From JAMXLO01 sp963832895 (GTDB lineage: Bacteria > Pseudomonadota > Alphaproteobacteria > Acetobacterales > Acetobacteraceae): DNA of 64,000 bases. The stretch spans positions 310,001-374,000 of the forward strand of contig CAWHVQ010000008.1 in NCBI GenBank assembly GCA_963832895.1, written 5' to 3'. Under the pieces are notes generated by a model, which had not been told where the DNA came from, did no database searches, and saw only the letters and a program-made list of their open reading frames with translations. The translations under genes and the position numbers were made by a program. Shown here piece by piece: positions 40,367 through 49,724 of the stretch. Positions within the stretch are counted from its first letter, which is position 1. The number at the start of each line of letters is the position of its first letter.

Positions 40367-41499
40367 CTGAAGACCCAAACAGGTTATTTCCAAAGATCAC
40401 CGACGAGGGTCTGGATGCGCTGCGGCGCCGGATGAATGTGCGGATAGAGAATACGCTGGAGCCCTGGTGTCACGAAGCGACGCGCGATGCGATCCGCCAT
40501 TACGCGCATGGCATCGGCGACGACAATCCGTTGTGGTGCGACCCGGACTATGCAGCGAACACGCGTTGGGGCGACATCGTCGCGTTGCCAAGTTTCCTGT
40601 TCGCGACCAGTCGGATCATTTCGGGATATGTGGGGGGCCTGCCCGGCGTGCATGCCATGTGGGCAGGTGCCGAATGGACCTGGCATCACCCTGTGCGGCG
40701 CAATGACGAGATCACCACTGACGCTTGGCTGAAGGATCTGATCGAACGCGAGACGCGATTTGCCGGCCGCTCGGTTCAGCAGATCTATCACGTGGATTTC
40801 CACAATCAGCGCGGTGAGATGGTGGCGTCCGCCGACAGTTGGTGTTTTCGAACGGATCGCGACCAGGCGCGCGAGCGGGGCAGCAAGTACGACGCGGTGA
40901 AGGCTCGGCCACCACAGCAGTACTCCGAGGCTGATCTGGCGCGCATTTTTGCACTCTATGCGGAGGAAGAAGTGCGTGGGGCGACGCCGCGCTATTGGAG
41001 TGACGTTGCGGTGGGTGACGCTTTGCCGATGATGGTCAAGGGGCCGATGACCGTTACCGGATTCATCGCCTACGCGCAGGGTTGGGGAGGACTTTATATC
41101 CGCGCGAACAAGCTCGCGTGGAAGCAGGTGCACGCGCATCGCGGTCTCGGGATCAACAACCGTTTCGGCATTCCAGACTGCCCTGAGCGCGTACATTGGG
41201 AACCCGAGTTCGCCCGCATGGTCGGCGTGCCGGGCGCTTACGACTATGGACCCGAGCGTTGCTCATGGCTCACGCATCATCTCACCAATTGGATGGGCGA
41301 CGATGGGATATTGCGCCGGGCAAGCTGCAAGATTCGCCGGCACAATCCGGAAGGCGACACGCTGTTCATCAGCGGCAAGGTGGTTCGCAGCTTCATTGAA
41401 GACGGCCGCCGCCTGGTCGAGATCGCGCAGGAAGCGCATAACCAGGACGGCGAGCTGTCTGTCGTCGGTTCAGGCGTCGTGGAGCTGCCGGCTCACTGA
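40363..41499 (+). CDS. MaoC-like / FAS1-type acyl dehydratase, double hot-dog
   Basis: A 378-residue protein with two hot-dog-fold halves. The first half carries ATRDAIRHYAHGIGDDNPLW, the hydratase-2 N-terminal pattern. The second contains WSDVAVGDALPMMVKGPMTV and a long C-terminal HGxxN-like region. It likely hydrates an enoyl-CoA or acts on a CoA-bound cyclic acid. It overlaps the ligase gene and ends two bases before the convergent FAH gene. Confidence 0.83.
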   Translation: MTEDPNRLFPKITDEGLDALRRRMNVRIENTLEPWCHEATRDAIRHYAHGIGDDNPLWCDPDYAANTRWGDIVALPSFLFATSRIISGYVGGLPGVHAMWAGAEWTWHHPVRRNDEITTDAWLKDLIERETRFAGRSVQQIYHVDFHNQRGEMVASADSWCFRTDRDQARERGSKYDAVKARPPQQYSEADLARIFALYAEEEVRGATPRYWSDVAVGDALPMMVKGPMTVTGFIAYAQGWGGLYIRANKLAWKQVHAHRGLGINNRFGIPDCPERVHWEPEFARMVGVPGAYDYGPERCSWLTHHLTNWMGDDGILRRASCKIRRHNPEGDTLFISGKVVRSFIEDGRRLVEIAQEAHNQDGELSVVGSGVVELPAH

Positions 41500-41501
41500 C
41501 G

Positions 41502-42428
41502 TCACTTGGCCGGCGCGTATTTACCGCCGGTTTGCGGTGTCGGCGTATCAAAACCCTTCTCCTGCCGATCCAGCCGCGTCTCGCGCGACCAGGTACGCTT
41601 CAGATCATCGCGAACCTTGAAGCTGAGCTTGCCTAGACCACCACATTCGAGTTCCACGGTGTCGCCGTCCATGAAGGCATTGAGGCCGCGGTGGTTGGTG
41701 CCGGTCGCGAGGATGTCGCCCGGCTCCAGTGTGTGGATGGACGTGACCCACTCGACGCAGCGCGGGATCTTGTGCGCCATGTCGTCGGTGTTGAAGTCCT
41801 GCTTGGTCGTGCCGTTGACCGACAGCTTGATCGGCACCTTGTGTGGATCGTTGATCTCGTCCTTGGTCACCAGATACGGACCGATCGGCGCGAACGTGTC
41901 GCGGGACTTCATCGCGAAGAAGCTCTGCGGGGGCAGGCCGCGGGCCGAGCCGTCGATGAAGTTGGTGTAGCCGAACACGTAGTCCATCGCATCGGCCGCC
42001 TTCACGTTGCTGGCGCGCTTGCCGATAATCAGCGCCATCTCCGCCTCGCCCTCAAAGATCGTCCCGGGAACGTCGGGCAGGACCATCGTGCCCCCCGGGC
42101 CGAGGACGGAAGTCGGCGCCTTGTGGAAGGCGTTGATCGGCGCCGGCTCCTTGCGGGTGCCGTTCTCCATGTAGTTCACGGCCATGCAGACGATGTTGCC
42201 TGGCTTCGGCAACGGCGCCTGTAGCTTCACGCTGGAGACCGGCACCGCCTTGCCGCTGGCCGCCGCATCCTCCAGGCGCTTCCTGTAGTCGCTGAAGCGC
42301 GCGATCAGCCCGTTGATCAGATCGTGCGGCCCCAGATGAGGAATGTCGCGCACCGCGGACGACACATCGACGATGTTGTCACCCTTCACCACGCCGAGTT
42401 TGTAGTCGTCGAAGAACGCCAGCTTCAT
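41502..42428 (-). CDS. Fumarylacetoacetate hydrolase (FAH) family protein
   Basis: A 308-residue FAH-fold enzyme. The metal site is seen in FEGEAEMALIIGKRA, and further family sequence in YVFGYTNFIDGSARGLP and RDTFAPIGPYLVTKDEI. TGTNHRGLNAFMDGDTVELE is the C-terminal signature. Members hydrolyse or decarboxylate 2-keto-enoic acids from ring cleavage. It follows a cupin gene (11-base gap) in a minus-strand run of four genes. Confidence 0.88.
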   Translation of the reverse strand: MKLAFFDDYKLGVVKGDNIVDVSSAVRDIPHLGPHDLINGLIARFSDYRKRLEDAAASGKAVPVSSVKLQAPLPKPGNIVCMAVNYMENGTRKEPAPINAFHKAPTSVLGPGGTMVLPDVPGTIFEGEAEMALIIGKRASNVKAADAMDYVFGYTNFIDGSARGLPPQSFFAMKSRDTFAPIGPYLVTKDEINDPHKVPIKLSVNGTTKQDFNTDDMAHKIPRCVEWVTSIHTLEPGDILATGTNHRGLNAFMDGDTVELECGGLGKLSFKVRDDLKRTWSRETRLDRQEKGFDTPTPQTGGKYAPAK

Positions 42429-42439
42429 GGTAGCCCCCT

Positions 42440-42790
42440 CTATTCAACCGGAACGAAGATCGAGTGCCGCATTTTTCCGCCGACCGACTTCGATAGATGG
42501 CCCTTGCCGGTGATGTCCTCCACCAGCACGACCTCGCCGGCACCGATGGTGCGCGCTTCGCCGTCGCTTGCCGTGATCTGCACGCCGCCGTCAAGGTTGA
42601 TGATGTACTGCCGCCGTGGGGCCGGGTGCCACGACAGATCATAGTCACCCGATGTCTCGCGAAAGATGATGCCGTTGGCGGGCAGGCGCGCGGAGATCTT
42701 GGAGAAATTGCGCTCCTCGACCCACTGAACGTCGACATCGCGCCAGTGCGACTCGCCATTGGCATCACAGTAGAGATTGTGTATCCGCAT
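42440..42790 (-). CDS. Small cupin-fold protein
   Basis: A 116-residue single-domain cupin with YDLSWHPAPRRQYIINLDGG and GAGEVVLVEDITGKGHLSKS. The metal site is weak: one His in the first motif and one in GKGH. It may not be an enzyme. It is encoded between the enoyl-CoA hydratase and FAH genes with gaps of about 10 bases. Function unknown. Confidence 0.72.
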   Translation of the reverse strand: MRIHNLYCDANGESHWRDVDVQWVEERNFSKISARLPANGIIFRETSGDYDLSWHPAPRRQYIINLDGGVQITASDGEARTIGAGEVVLVEDITGKGHLSKSVGGKMRHSIFVPVE

Positions 42791-42799
42791 TGCTTCCTC

Positions 42800-43576
42800 C
42801 TATTTGTTTTGCCAGTTCGGCTTGCGTTTTTCCGCGAATGCCTTCGGGCCCTCGATGTAGTCCTGGCTTTCCAGGTTCTCCTGCTGGGCCGGATACACCG
42901 TGCGCATGGCGTGCTCCAGTGATGGCTCGTCGAGGCCGCGATACGTCGCCTGCTTGGAAGCACGCACCGCCTTGGGCGAGCATTCCAGGATCTGCGCCGC
43001 CCAGCGCTTCGCCACCTCCAGCGCCTGGCCCTGCGGTACGACCTCGGTGACGAAGCCGAGTTCGAAACCCTCGCGGGCGCCGACGCGCCGGCCGGTCAGG
43101 ATCATGCCCATCGCCTTCTTGCGCGGGATCATGCGCGGCAGGCGATGGACTCCGCCGCCGCCGGCGATCAGCCCCACGCGCGGCTCCGGCAATGCGAACA
43201 GCGCGTTCTCGGCGGCGATGATGATATCGCAGGCGAGTGCGGTTTCGAAGCCGCCGCCCATCGCCCAACCATTCACCGCGGCGATGATCGGCTTGTCGAG
43301 ATTGAAGCGATGGGTAATGCCGGCAAAGCCGTTCGGTCCGTTGGGGCGGCGACGACCGGCCGCCTGCACCTTAAGATCATTGCCGGCCGAGAAAGCGCGC
43401 TCGCCGGCACCGGTGATGATGCCCACCCACAGGTCGTCGCGAGCGGCGAACTCGTCCCACACGGTGGCGAGTTCGTCGTTCGCATCGGCGTGCAGTGCGT
43501 TCAGCACCTCGGGCCGGTTCAAGGTGACGGTGCGGATATGGTCTTCGTCTTGGACGATGCAGTATTTGTGCGTCAT
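42800..43576 (-). CDS. Enoyl-CoA hydratase/isomerase (crotonase) family protein
   Basis: A 258-residue crotonase. Family marks are RAFSAGNDLKVQA (oxyanion-hole loop), NGWAMGGGFETALACDIIIA, and LPEPRVGLIAGGGGVHRLPR with the Glu pair region. It adds water to, or isomerises, an enoyl-CoA. It precedes the cupin and FAH genes on the minus strand, and the CaiB transferase lies 85 bases upstream. The gap contains a palindromic repeat. Confidence 0.9.
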   Translation of the reverse strand: MTHKYCIVQDEDHIRTVTLNRPEVLNALHADANDELATVWDEFAARDDLWVGIITGAGERAFSAGNDLKVQAAGRRRPNGPNGFAGITHRFNLDKPIIAAVNGWAMGGGFETALACDIIIAAENALFALPEPRVGLIAGGGGVHRLPRMIPRKKAMGMILTGRRVGAREGFELGFVTEVVPQGQALEVAKRWAAQILECSPKAVRASKQATYRGLDEPSLEHAMRTVYPAQQENLESQDYIEGPKAFAEKRKPNWQNK

Positions 43577-43623
43577 GTGCGGCTGGGAACCACAGGGAAC
43601 AACCGCCGCCCCCTCCCCCTGAA

Positions 43624-43644
43624 CCCCTCCCGCAAGGGGAGGGG
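43624..43644. repeat. Short extragenic palindrome
   Basis: A perfect-looking stem, cccctcccgc / aaggggagggg, lies between the CaiB and enoyl-CoA hydratase genes. The gcaaggggagggg arm is shared with the repeat near 17190. Confidence 0.5.
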
Positions 43645-43661
43645 CGAGTCCTTCGCAGACG

Positions 43662-44891
43662 TCATCCGCCGATCACCGAATCGTTCCGGAGACCACCGAT
43701 CTTTCCGTCATCCATCCCTAGCCAGTCCGCCAGCACCTCAGCGTTATGCTGGCCGAGCAACGGCGCCGCCTTGACCGGGGGTGTGCTGCCGGAGAAGCGC
43801 ACCGGCCAGCCGCTCATCGTATAGTCGCCGACCTGCGGATGCTGCATCACCTGTCGAATGCCGCGCTTGACGAAACTCTGGTCGTTGGCCAGTTCCATCG
43901 TGTCCATCACCGCACCGGATGGGATCGTCGCGGCACTCACCAGTCGCATCGCCTCGTGCTTGTCGTGCTGCTTCGACCAGTTGGCGACAATTGCGTCCAC
44001 CTCCTCGCGGTGCTGGGTGCGGGCATCCGGCGTATCGTAGTTCGGATCGCCGATCAGGTCCTCACGCCCCATCACCTTCAACAGCCGGTTCCAATGCTCC
44101 GGATTGGCGCGGCTGCAGTAGATGTAGACATAGTCGTTCGGTCCGCCGCCCTTGCACGGATAGACCCCGATTGGCGGATTGCCGCCGCCAACCGTCTTCG
44201 ACCCCGCACGCGGCGCTGCCTTGCCGGTGCGCTCCATGAAGGTGAAGGAGTTGCGGATGTAGTGCAGGATCGCATCCTGCATCGCGAGCTGCAGATGCTC
44301 GCCCTGCCCGGTACGCAGCCGCCGCACATAGGCGCCCATCACCGAGATCGCCATCAGCATGCCGGTGCCGGTATCGCCGATCGTAGCACCCGGCTTGCAG
44401 GGCGGACCGTCTTCCTCGCCAGTGATGCTCATCAGCCCACCGGCCGCCTGCGCGATCATGTCGAACGCCAGGCTCTTTTCGAACGGGCTGCCGGCACCGA
44501 AGCCCTTGGTCTGGCAATAGATGATCGACGGATTGATGGCGCGGATGACGTCCGGGCCGAGACCAAGCCGCTCGATCGCGCCGGGGGCGAAATTCTCGCA
44601 GAAGATGTCGGCCTTCTTCGCCATCTCCTTCACCAGTTCGACGCCGCGAGGTTCCTTCAGATTGACTGTCACCGACCGCTTGTTCGCGTTGTACTGGAGA
44701 AAGTAATAGGCATCCTGTCCCGGCTTGCCGCCCGCGGTGCGGCCCGGATCGCCGAGTTTCGGATTCTCCACCTTCACCACGTCGGCGCCCATCCAGGCCA
44801 GCGCCTCTGTGCAGGATGGTCCGGCTTCGAACTGAGTGAGGTCCAGTACCTTCACACCGGTCAGACAGGTCTCGGGGCCATTACTCGGCAT
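43662..44891 (-). CDS. CaiB/BaiF (family III) CoA-transferase
   Basis: A 409-residue CoA transferase. The N-terminus VKVLDLTQFEAGPSCTEALA and the strand ADVVKVENPKLGDPGR are typical. The catalytic Asp lies in PGATIGDTGTGM, and the CoA-binding region includes NANKRSVTVNLKEPRG. It moves CoA between carboxylic acids. It is the first gene of the minus-strand run leading to enoyl-CoA hydratase, cupin and FAH. Confidence 0.92.
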   Translation of the reverse strand: MPSNGPETCLTGVKVLDLTQFEAGPSCTEALAWMGADVVKVENPKLGDPGRTAGGKPGQDAYYFLQYNANKRSVTVNLKEPRGVELVKEMAKKADIFCENFAPGAIERLGLGPDVIRAINPSIIYCQTKGFGAGSPFEKSLAFDMIAQAAGGLMSITGEEDGPPCKPGATIGDTGTGMLMAISVMGAYVRRLRTGQGEHLQLAMQDAILHYIRNSFTFMERTGKAAPRAGSKTVGGGNPPIGVYPCKGGGPNDYVYIYCSRANPEHWNRLLKVMGREDLIGDPNYDTPDARTQHREEVDAIVANWSKQHDKHEAMRLVSAATIPSGAVMDTMELANDQSFVKRGIRQVMQHPQVGDYTMSGWPVRFSGSTPPVKAAPLLGQHNAEVLADWLGMDDGKIGGLRNDSVIGG

Positions 44892-44954
44892 ACTACGACT
44901 CCCTCCCTATGGGGCTGGAGCCAGCCTACGACGGGAGTTGGCGGGCGTCGAGTT

Positions 44955-45842
44955 TCAACGCGGCAGATGCTGCTGAAACCAAGGGACGGTCGCCGCCATC
45001 ACCTGACGAAACGCCTCCCCCGCATACACCTCGTAGTGTCCGAACCCGCGCAACATGACCAGCTTCTTCGGCTCGCCGGCACGACGGAACATGGCCTCGC
45101 TTTCCTCCGGCGGCACCAGCCGGTCATTGTCCGTCGTGATAAACAGCACCGGCCTTGGCGCGATCCTGTCCACCACCCACTCGGCGTTGAAGCCCAACGT
45201 ATCGTCGATGAATTCCAGCGGGATCTGGCTGACCGCCCCAGGGTTGCCGTGCCGCGCCGCCGCCGCGAGTTCCGCCGACTGGCGATCGGGAATCAGGATG
45301 TCGGTGCGCTCGACGAGCTCGGAATGTCCTTCCATCACCCGCCTGACCCGATCGGCGGCGGATTGGCCGAGCAGATCGTAATACTCGTCCGGCCGCCGCA
45401 CGCTGCGCATCCAGCGTTGGCCGTTGCCGACGCCGACCACGGAGACCACGCACTTCACCCGCGGATCGACAGCGGCGACCCATACCACCGTCGCTCCACC
45501 ATAGCTCGTGCCGTAGATGCCAAGCCTCTCTGCGTCCACCATGTCCTGTCCCGCAAGCCAGGTGAGCGCCGCCTGCGAGTCGATGACGCGGCTGTACGGC
45601 GCAAGCCGGCTGCGTGGCCCTTCGCTTTCGCCCCAGCCCTTATAGTCGAAGGTCAGCACGACATAGCCTGCCTCCGTCAGCACACGCGCGATGTCCGGCA
45701 AATACAGGTTCCGCACACCGGTATAGCCGTGACACAGCACGACGCCGGGGCGGGTGTCGCCGTGTCGCAGGTCGCCGGGCAGGAACAGGTCGCCGGCAAG
45801 CCTGACGCCCTCGCTGAAAAAGCTGATCGTGCGGTTTTGCAC
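44955..45842 (-). CDS. Alpha/beta hydrolase, X-Pro dipeptidyl-peptidase-like
   Basis: A 295-residue serine hydrolase with the nucleophile in GTSYGGATV and LCHGYTGVRN as the oxyanion region. FITTDNDRLVPPEE holds the acid and GFGHYEVY the His. The GTG at 45842 has an aagggaggag site and replaces longer upstream readings. It is divergent from the PPOX gene (84 bases). It cleaves an ester or amide; substrate unknown. Confidence 0.85.
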   Translation of the reverse strand: MQNRTISFFSEGVRLAGDLFLPGDLRHGDTRPGVVLCHGYTGVRNLYLPDIARVLTEAGYVVLTFDYKGWGESEGPRSRLAPYSRVIDSQAALTWLAGQDMVDAERLGIYGTSYGGATVVWVAAVDPRVKCVVSVVGVGNGQRWMRSVRRPDEYYDLLGQSAADRVRRVMEGHSELVERTDILIPDRQSAELAAAARHGNPGAVSQIPLEFIDDTLGFNAEWVVDRIAPRPVLFITTDNDRLVPPEESEAMFRRAGEPKKLVMLRGFGHYEVYAGEAFRQVMAATVPWFQQHLPR

Positions 45843-45926
45843 CGTGCTCCTCCCTTGCTGATTTGCACCGTGGGGGCGCGTTGGCGCACTGTCTCCGCCC
45901 CAACGGCGCGTGACAAGGAGCGGCCC

Positions 45927-46325
45927 ATGGCGACGATCCCGAACGAGTATCTCGACCTGCTGCAACAGAAGAAGGCATTTGCCAATCTGGCGACGCTGAT
46001 GCCCGACGGATCGCCGCAGGTGACGCCGGTGTGGTTCGACTATACCGGCGGCGTTATCCGTGTGAACAGCGCGAAGGGGCGGACCAAGACGCGCAATATG
46101 AAAGAGGGCGCGCCAGTCGCGTTGTCCATCATGGATCCCGACAATGCTTACCGCTACCTGCAAATACGCGGCAAGGTCACACGCCTTACCGAGGAAGGCG
46201 CCGGCGCTCACATCGATTCCTTGGCGAAGAAGTACCTCGGCCAGGACAAATATCCCTGGTCGCGTCCCGACGAAGTGCGCGTGACATTCGAGATCGAGCC
46301 GAGCGCCGTGCAGGCGATGGGCTGA
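45927..46325 (+). CDS. PPOX-class flavin/F420-dependent protein
   Basis: A 132-residue split-barrel flavoprotein of the pyridoxamine-phosphate-oxidase fold. AFANLATLMPDGSPQVTPVW and RVNSAKGRTKTRNMKEG are classic. ATG 45927 follows an aaggag site. It lies 16 bases upstream of the penicillin-acylase-like gene, probably in one operon. It may bind FMN or F420; F420-dependent reductases would fit with the LLM proteins nearby, but this is inference. Confidence 0.85.
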   Translation: MATIPNEYLDLLQQKKAFANLATLMPDGSPQVTPVWFDYTGGVIRVNSAKGRTKTRNMKEGAPVALSIMDPDNAYRYLQIRGKVTRLTEEGAGAHIDSLAKKYLGQDKYPWSRPDEVRVTFEIEPSAVQAMG

Positions 46326-46341
46326 GCCGAAGGGGAACGTC

Positions 46342-48501
46342 ATGCAGAACACACGACAGATCGCGGCCGCGGTGAATGGCCGCGTGGAAATCCTGCGCGA
46401 CCGATCGGGTGTCCCGCATATCTACGCCGCCGGCACGCCGGACCTGTATTTCGGTCTGGGCATCGCCATGGCTCAGGATCGGCTATGGCAGATGGATCGG
46501 TTGCGTCGCCGCGCGCTCGGGCGCCAGGCGGAAATCCTCGGGCCCGCCTATCTTGCAAGCGATATCGCTCATCTTACTGTCGGCATCGACGAGATCGCCG
46601 TGCGCGAAGCCGGCGCGCTCGACGAAGGGACGCGCCAGGTGGTGTTTGCGCTCGTTTCCGGGATCAATCGCCAGATCGAAGTCTTTGGGCGCGACCTGCC
46701 GCCCGAGTTCCGCAGGCTCGACTATACGCCCGAACCGTTCACCGCGCGCGATGTGGTGGCGATCGCCCGCGGCATCTGGTGGTCGCTGAATGGGCGCATC
46801 GATCGCATCGTGGCGGCCGAGGCAGCGCGCATGCTGCCTGAGGCGTTCCGCGGTCTGTACCTGACGCCGGAAGCCTCGGAGAACCGCGTGTTGCAGCACG
46901 CCGCGGGCACCGATGATGCGACCGGCAGCAACAACTGGGCATTACATGGCAGCCGGACGCCGACAGGCAAGCCGGTGCTGTGCGGCGATCCACACCAGCC
47001 GTTCTGGGTTCCGTCAAGCTGGTACGAGTATGCACTGCACGGTCCCGAGGATGATGCGGCCGGCGCGGGTCATCCCGGCTTTCCCGGCATGTGGTGGGGC
47101 TGCAATGGCACGATCGCGTGGGCGATCACCAACAACATGGCCTCGACGCGCGACCTATATGTCGAGCAGATCGATCCGCGCGATTCGCGACGCTATCGCG
47201 ACGGCGATGCGTGGCGGGAATTTGCCGAACGCAAGGTCAGCATCAAGGTCCGCGGTGCGGCGGCGCACGCGCTGACGATTCGATCGACGGTGCGTGGGCC
47301 AGTGGTCAATGCGCTGGTGCCGTCGCTGGATCCTGCCGGCGATCCGCCACTGTCGCTGCGCTGGGTCGGTATGGAGCACATGGATGACATCCGCGCCTCC
47401 ATCGCCGTGGCGCGCGCTCGCGACTGGGCAGGATTCCGTGCGGCGCTACGCGACTGGTCGGTGGCCGTCTTCAACTTCGTCTATGCCGATGGCGACGGTC
47501 ATGTCGGCTATCAGATGGCCGGCCGAATTCCACTCCGCGGGCGTGTTGTGCCTGGCTTTCGCGAGGGGAACGCGACGGCAGATCGGTGGCAGGGCTGCAT
47601 TCCGTTCGACGATCTACCTCACATGTTCGACCCGCCGAGCGGCTACGTCGCCAGCGCGAACCAGCGCATCGTGCCTGATGACTGGAAGCAACCGATCTAC
47701 GGCGCCTATTCGCAGGGCCACCGTGGCGTGCGACTGGCGCAGGCACTCGGCAACCGCGCAGCGATGGACACGCCGGCAAACATTGGCCTGCAGAACGACG
47801 TGAAGAATTGCCGCGCCGAGCGACTTTGTCCGCATATCCTGCGGCATCTATCCGGCGGCGTGGCCACGTTCGAGCGCCTAGTCGGTGATTGGGACTATCG
47901 CTATTCGCTGACCAGCATTGCCCCAACGCTGTTCGAAGCGTTCATGGCGCTGTGGCAGCGCGAGGTCATCGGCCAGCATCTGCCAGAGCGGCTGTTCGAT
48001 CTGACGCATCAGCAGACCGGTCTCGGCGCCAGCCTGCTGGAAGACGCCACGATCGGTTACTTCGCAGAGGGCACCACGGCGCACGTCGTCGCCGTCGCGC
48101 AACGCACGCTCACCACGCTGCAATCACGTCTCGGGAGCGATGAGGCATCCTGGCAGTGGGGTCGGATTCACCAGGCGCACTGGCAACATCCCGTGGGCGA
48201 CACAGAATTTGACATCGGACCACGCGAAGTCGATGGCGGATCGCACACGCTGCGCAACACCGGCGGCGAGCTGCCACCGCACGCGGCAAGTTCTGGCAGC
48301 GAGTACCGCATCGTAGTCAATTTCGCCACGCCGGATTCGTTTCTCGCTGTGCAGAATATCGGAAACTCCGGCGTTCCTGGCGATCAGCACTACCAGGATC
48401 AGTTCGAGCCGTGGCTGCGCGGCGAGTACCACGTGGTGCACCTGCGCCGTCAGGCCGTCGAAGCCGATTGCGAGAGCCGGACTGTCATCCAGCCAGACTG
48501 A
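46342..48501 (+). CDS. Penicillin acylase family (Ntn-hydrolase) amidase
   Basis: A 719-residue Ntn-hydrolase precursor. GSNNWALHGSRTPTGKPVLC holds the beta-chain N-terminal Ser nucleophile (Ser196 after TG). The alpha-chain begins with RDRSGVPHIYAAGTPDLYFG. Self-cleavage to alpha and beta chains is expected. No signal peptide is visible, unlike many periplasmic members, so it may be cytoplasmic. It probably hydrolyses an amide or N-acyl compound. It is convergent with the CaiB gene, 3 bases away. Confidence 0.88.
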   Translation: MQNTRQIAAAVNGRVEILRDRSGVPHIYAAGTPDLYFGLGIAMAQDRLWQMDRLRRRALGRQAEILGPAYLASDIAHLTVGIDEIAVREAGALDEGTRQVVFALVSGINRQIEVFGRDLPPEFRRLDYTPEPFTARDVVAIARGIWWSLNGRIDRIVAAEAARMLPEAFRGLYLTPEASENRVLQHAAGTDDATGSNNWALHGSRTPTGKPVLCGDPHQPFWVPSSWYEYALHGPEDDAAGAGHPGFPGMWWGCNGTIAWAITNNMASTRDLYVEQIDPRDSRRYRDGDAWREFAERKVSIKVRGAAAHALTIRSTVRGPVVNALVPSLDPAGDPPLSLRWVGMEHMDDIRASIAVARARDWAGFRAALRDWSVAVFNFVYADGDGHVGYQMAGRIPLRGRVVPGFREGNATADRWQGCIPFDDLPHMFDPPSGYVASANQRIVPDDWKQPIYGAYSQGHRGVRLAQALGNRAAMDTPANIGLQNDVKNCRAERLCPHILRHLSGGVATFERLVGDWDYRYSLTSIAPTLFEAFMALWQREVIGQHLPERLFDLTHQQTGLGASLLEDATIGYFAEGTTAHVVAVAQRTLTTLQSRLGSDEASWQWGRIHQAHWQHPVGDTEFDIGPREVDGGSHTLRNTGGELPPHAASSGSEYRIVVNFATPDSFLAVQNIGNSGVPGDQHYQDQFEPWLRGEYHVVHLRRQAVEADCESRTVIQPD

Positions 48502-48504
48502 CCT

Positions 48505-49723
48505 TCAGATGATCTTCCGCTCCCGCAGGCCGCTGATTTCCGCCGCGCTGTAGCCGAGCTCGCCCAGCACCCGTTCATTGTCGGCACCAAGCTCCGGCGC
48601 GATACCGATCCGCGCCGGCGTCTCGGAGAATTGCCACGGCGTGCCATGCACCTTGAGTGTCTTGCCGTGTTTCGGATACCCCATCTCGGTGACATAGCCG
48701 TTCGCAACCACGTCGGGATCGTTCGATGCTTCCAACAGCGTGTTGATCGGCGCGGAGACGATGTCGGCCCCGCGCAACCTGGCAACCCAGTCATCGCGCG
48801 AGCCGGTCGCGAACAGATCATCCAGCGTGCGCAGCAGTATGGTCCGCTTCTCGTCCGAACCGATGATCACGCCGAGATCGCCGAACCCCACCTTCTCCAG
48901 CGCCTCATAGAAGCCCAGAGCGGTCATCGCGGTCTTCCAATGCCGCGCACCATTCAACTGAAACACCAGCGGCTTGCCGTCACGATCATTGAAGCTCGCA
49001 CTCAGCCCGGGCCGTTCGGTCGTGCCGGTGACCCGTGCCTGTCCGGTCACCGGATCGCGGTTGCGCCACATCGCCGTGGTGAGCGTCCAACCCATAAGCC
49101 TGATCTGCCCGCCGAGCAGCGAACAATCGACCTTCTGGCCGATCCCCGTCGCACGCGCATGGGTCAGCGCAGCGAGCGCGCCGCCGAACGCCAAAATCGC
49201 ACAGGTTTCATCGGCAACAGAAACGATACCCGTGCGCAGCGGAACCCCCGGCGTCGAATACGCTTCGGCAATTCCGCCCAATGCCTGAGCCATCGAGTCT
49301 GTCCCTGGCAGGTCCGCATGAGGTCCCTTCGGCCCATAGCCCGATATGGATATATACACGAGGCGCGGGTTGACCTTGTGCAGCTCCTCGTAACCGAAGC
49401 CGTTCTTCTCCGCCGCGCCTGGCCGGAAGTTCTGGCCAAATATCTCCGCCCGAGCGACCAGCTTGTGCAGAATCTCCCGCCCCTGCGGCGTTTTCAGGTT
49501 CAGCGTGACGCTCTTCACGCCGCGATTGTTGGTCTCGAAGTAAGTGCTGGGGAGTCCGGGCAGCACGGGTACTGCCACGCGAGTTGTCGCCTCCCTCCGG
49601 CACCTCGATCTTGGTGACCTCGGCGCCGAGGTCGGCCATCAGCATATACGGCACCGTGCCGGCCTGGGCAGTGGAGCACGCTACGACTTTGACACCCTGC
49701 AAAGGGCCATGTGGTTCAGACAT
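48505..49723 (-). CDS. CaiB/BaiF (family III) CoA-transferase (frameshifted near 49568)
   Basis: The N-terminus MSEPHGPLQGVKVVACSTAQ and the block ADLGAEVTKIEVPEGGD lie in one frame; the rest, from VLPGLPSTYFETNNRGVKSV to the end, lies in another. Removing one G at plus 49567-49569 (cacGGGTACtg) gives NSRGSTVLPG and a 405-residue protein. The catalytic Asp region is near VADETCAILAFGGALAALTH. It starts one base after the MmgE/PrpD stop, so the two are coupled. Confidence 0.82.
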
Positions 49724-49724
49724 G

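Noticed and set aside
43746..46325. 859-codon open frame on the plus strand
   Set aside because: It runs antisense to the CaiB and hydrolase genes and has no start signal or family sequence. Only its last 132 codons are a real gene (PPOX, from 45927).
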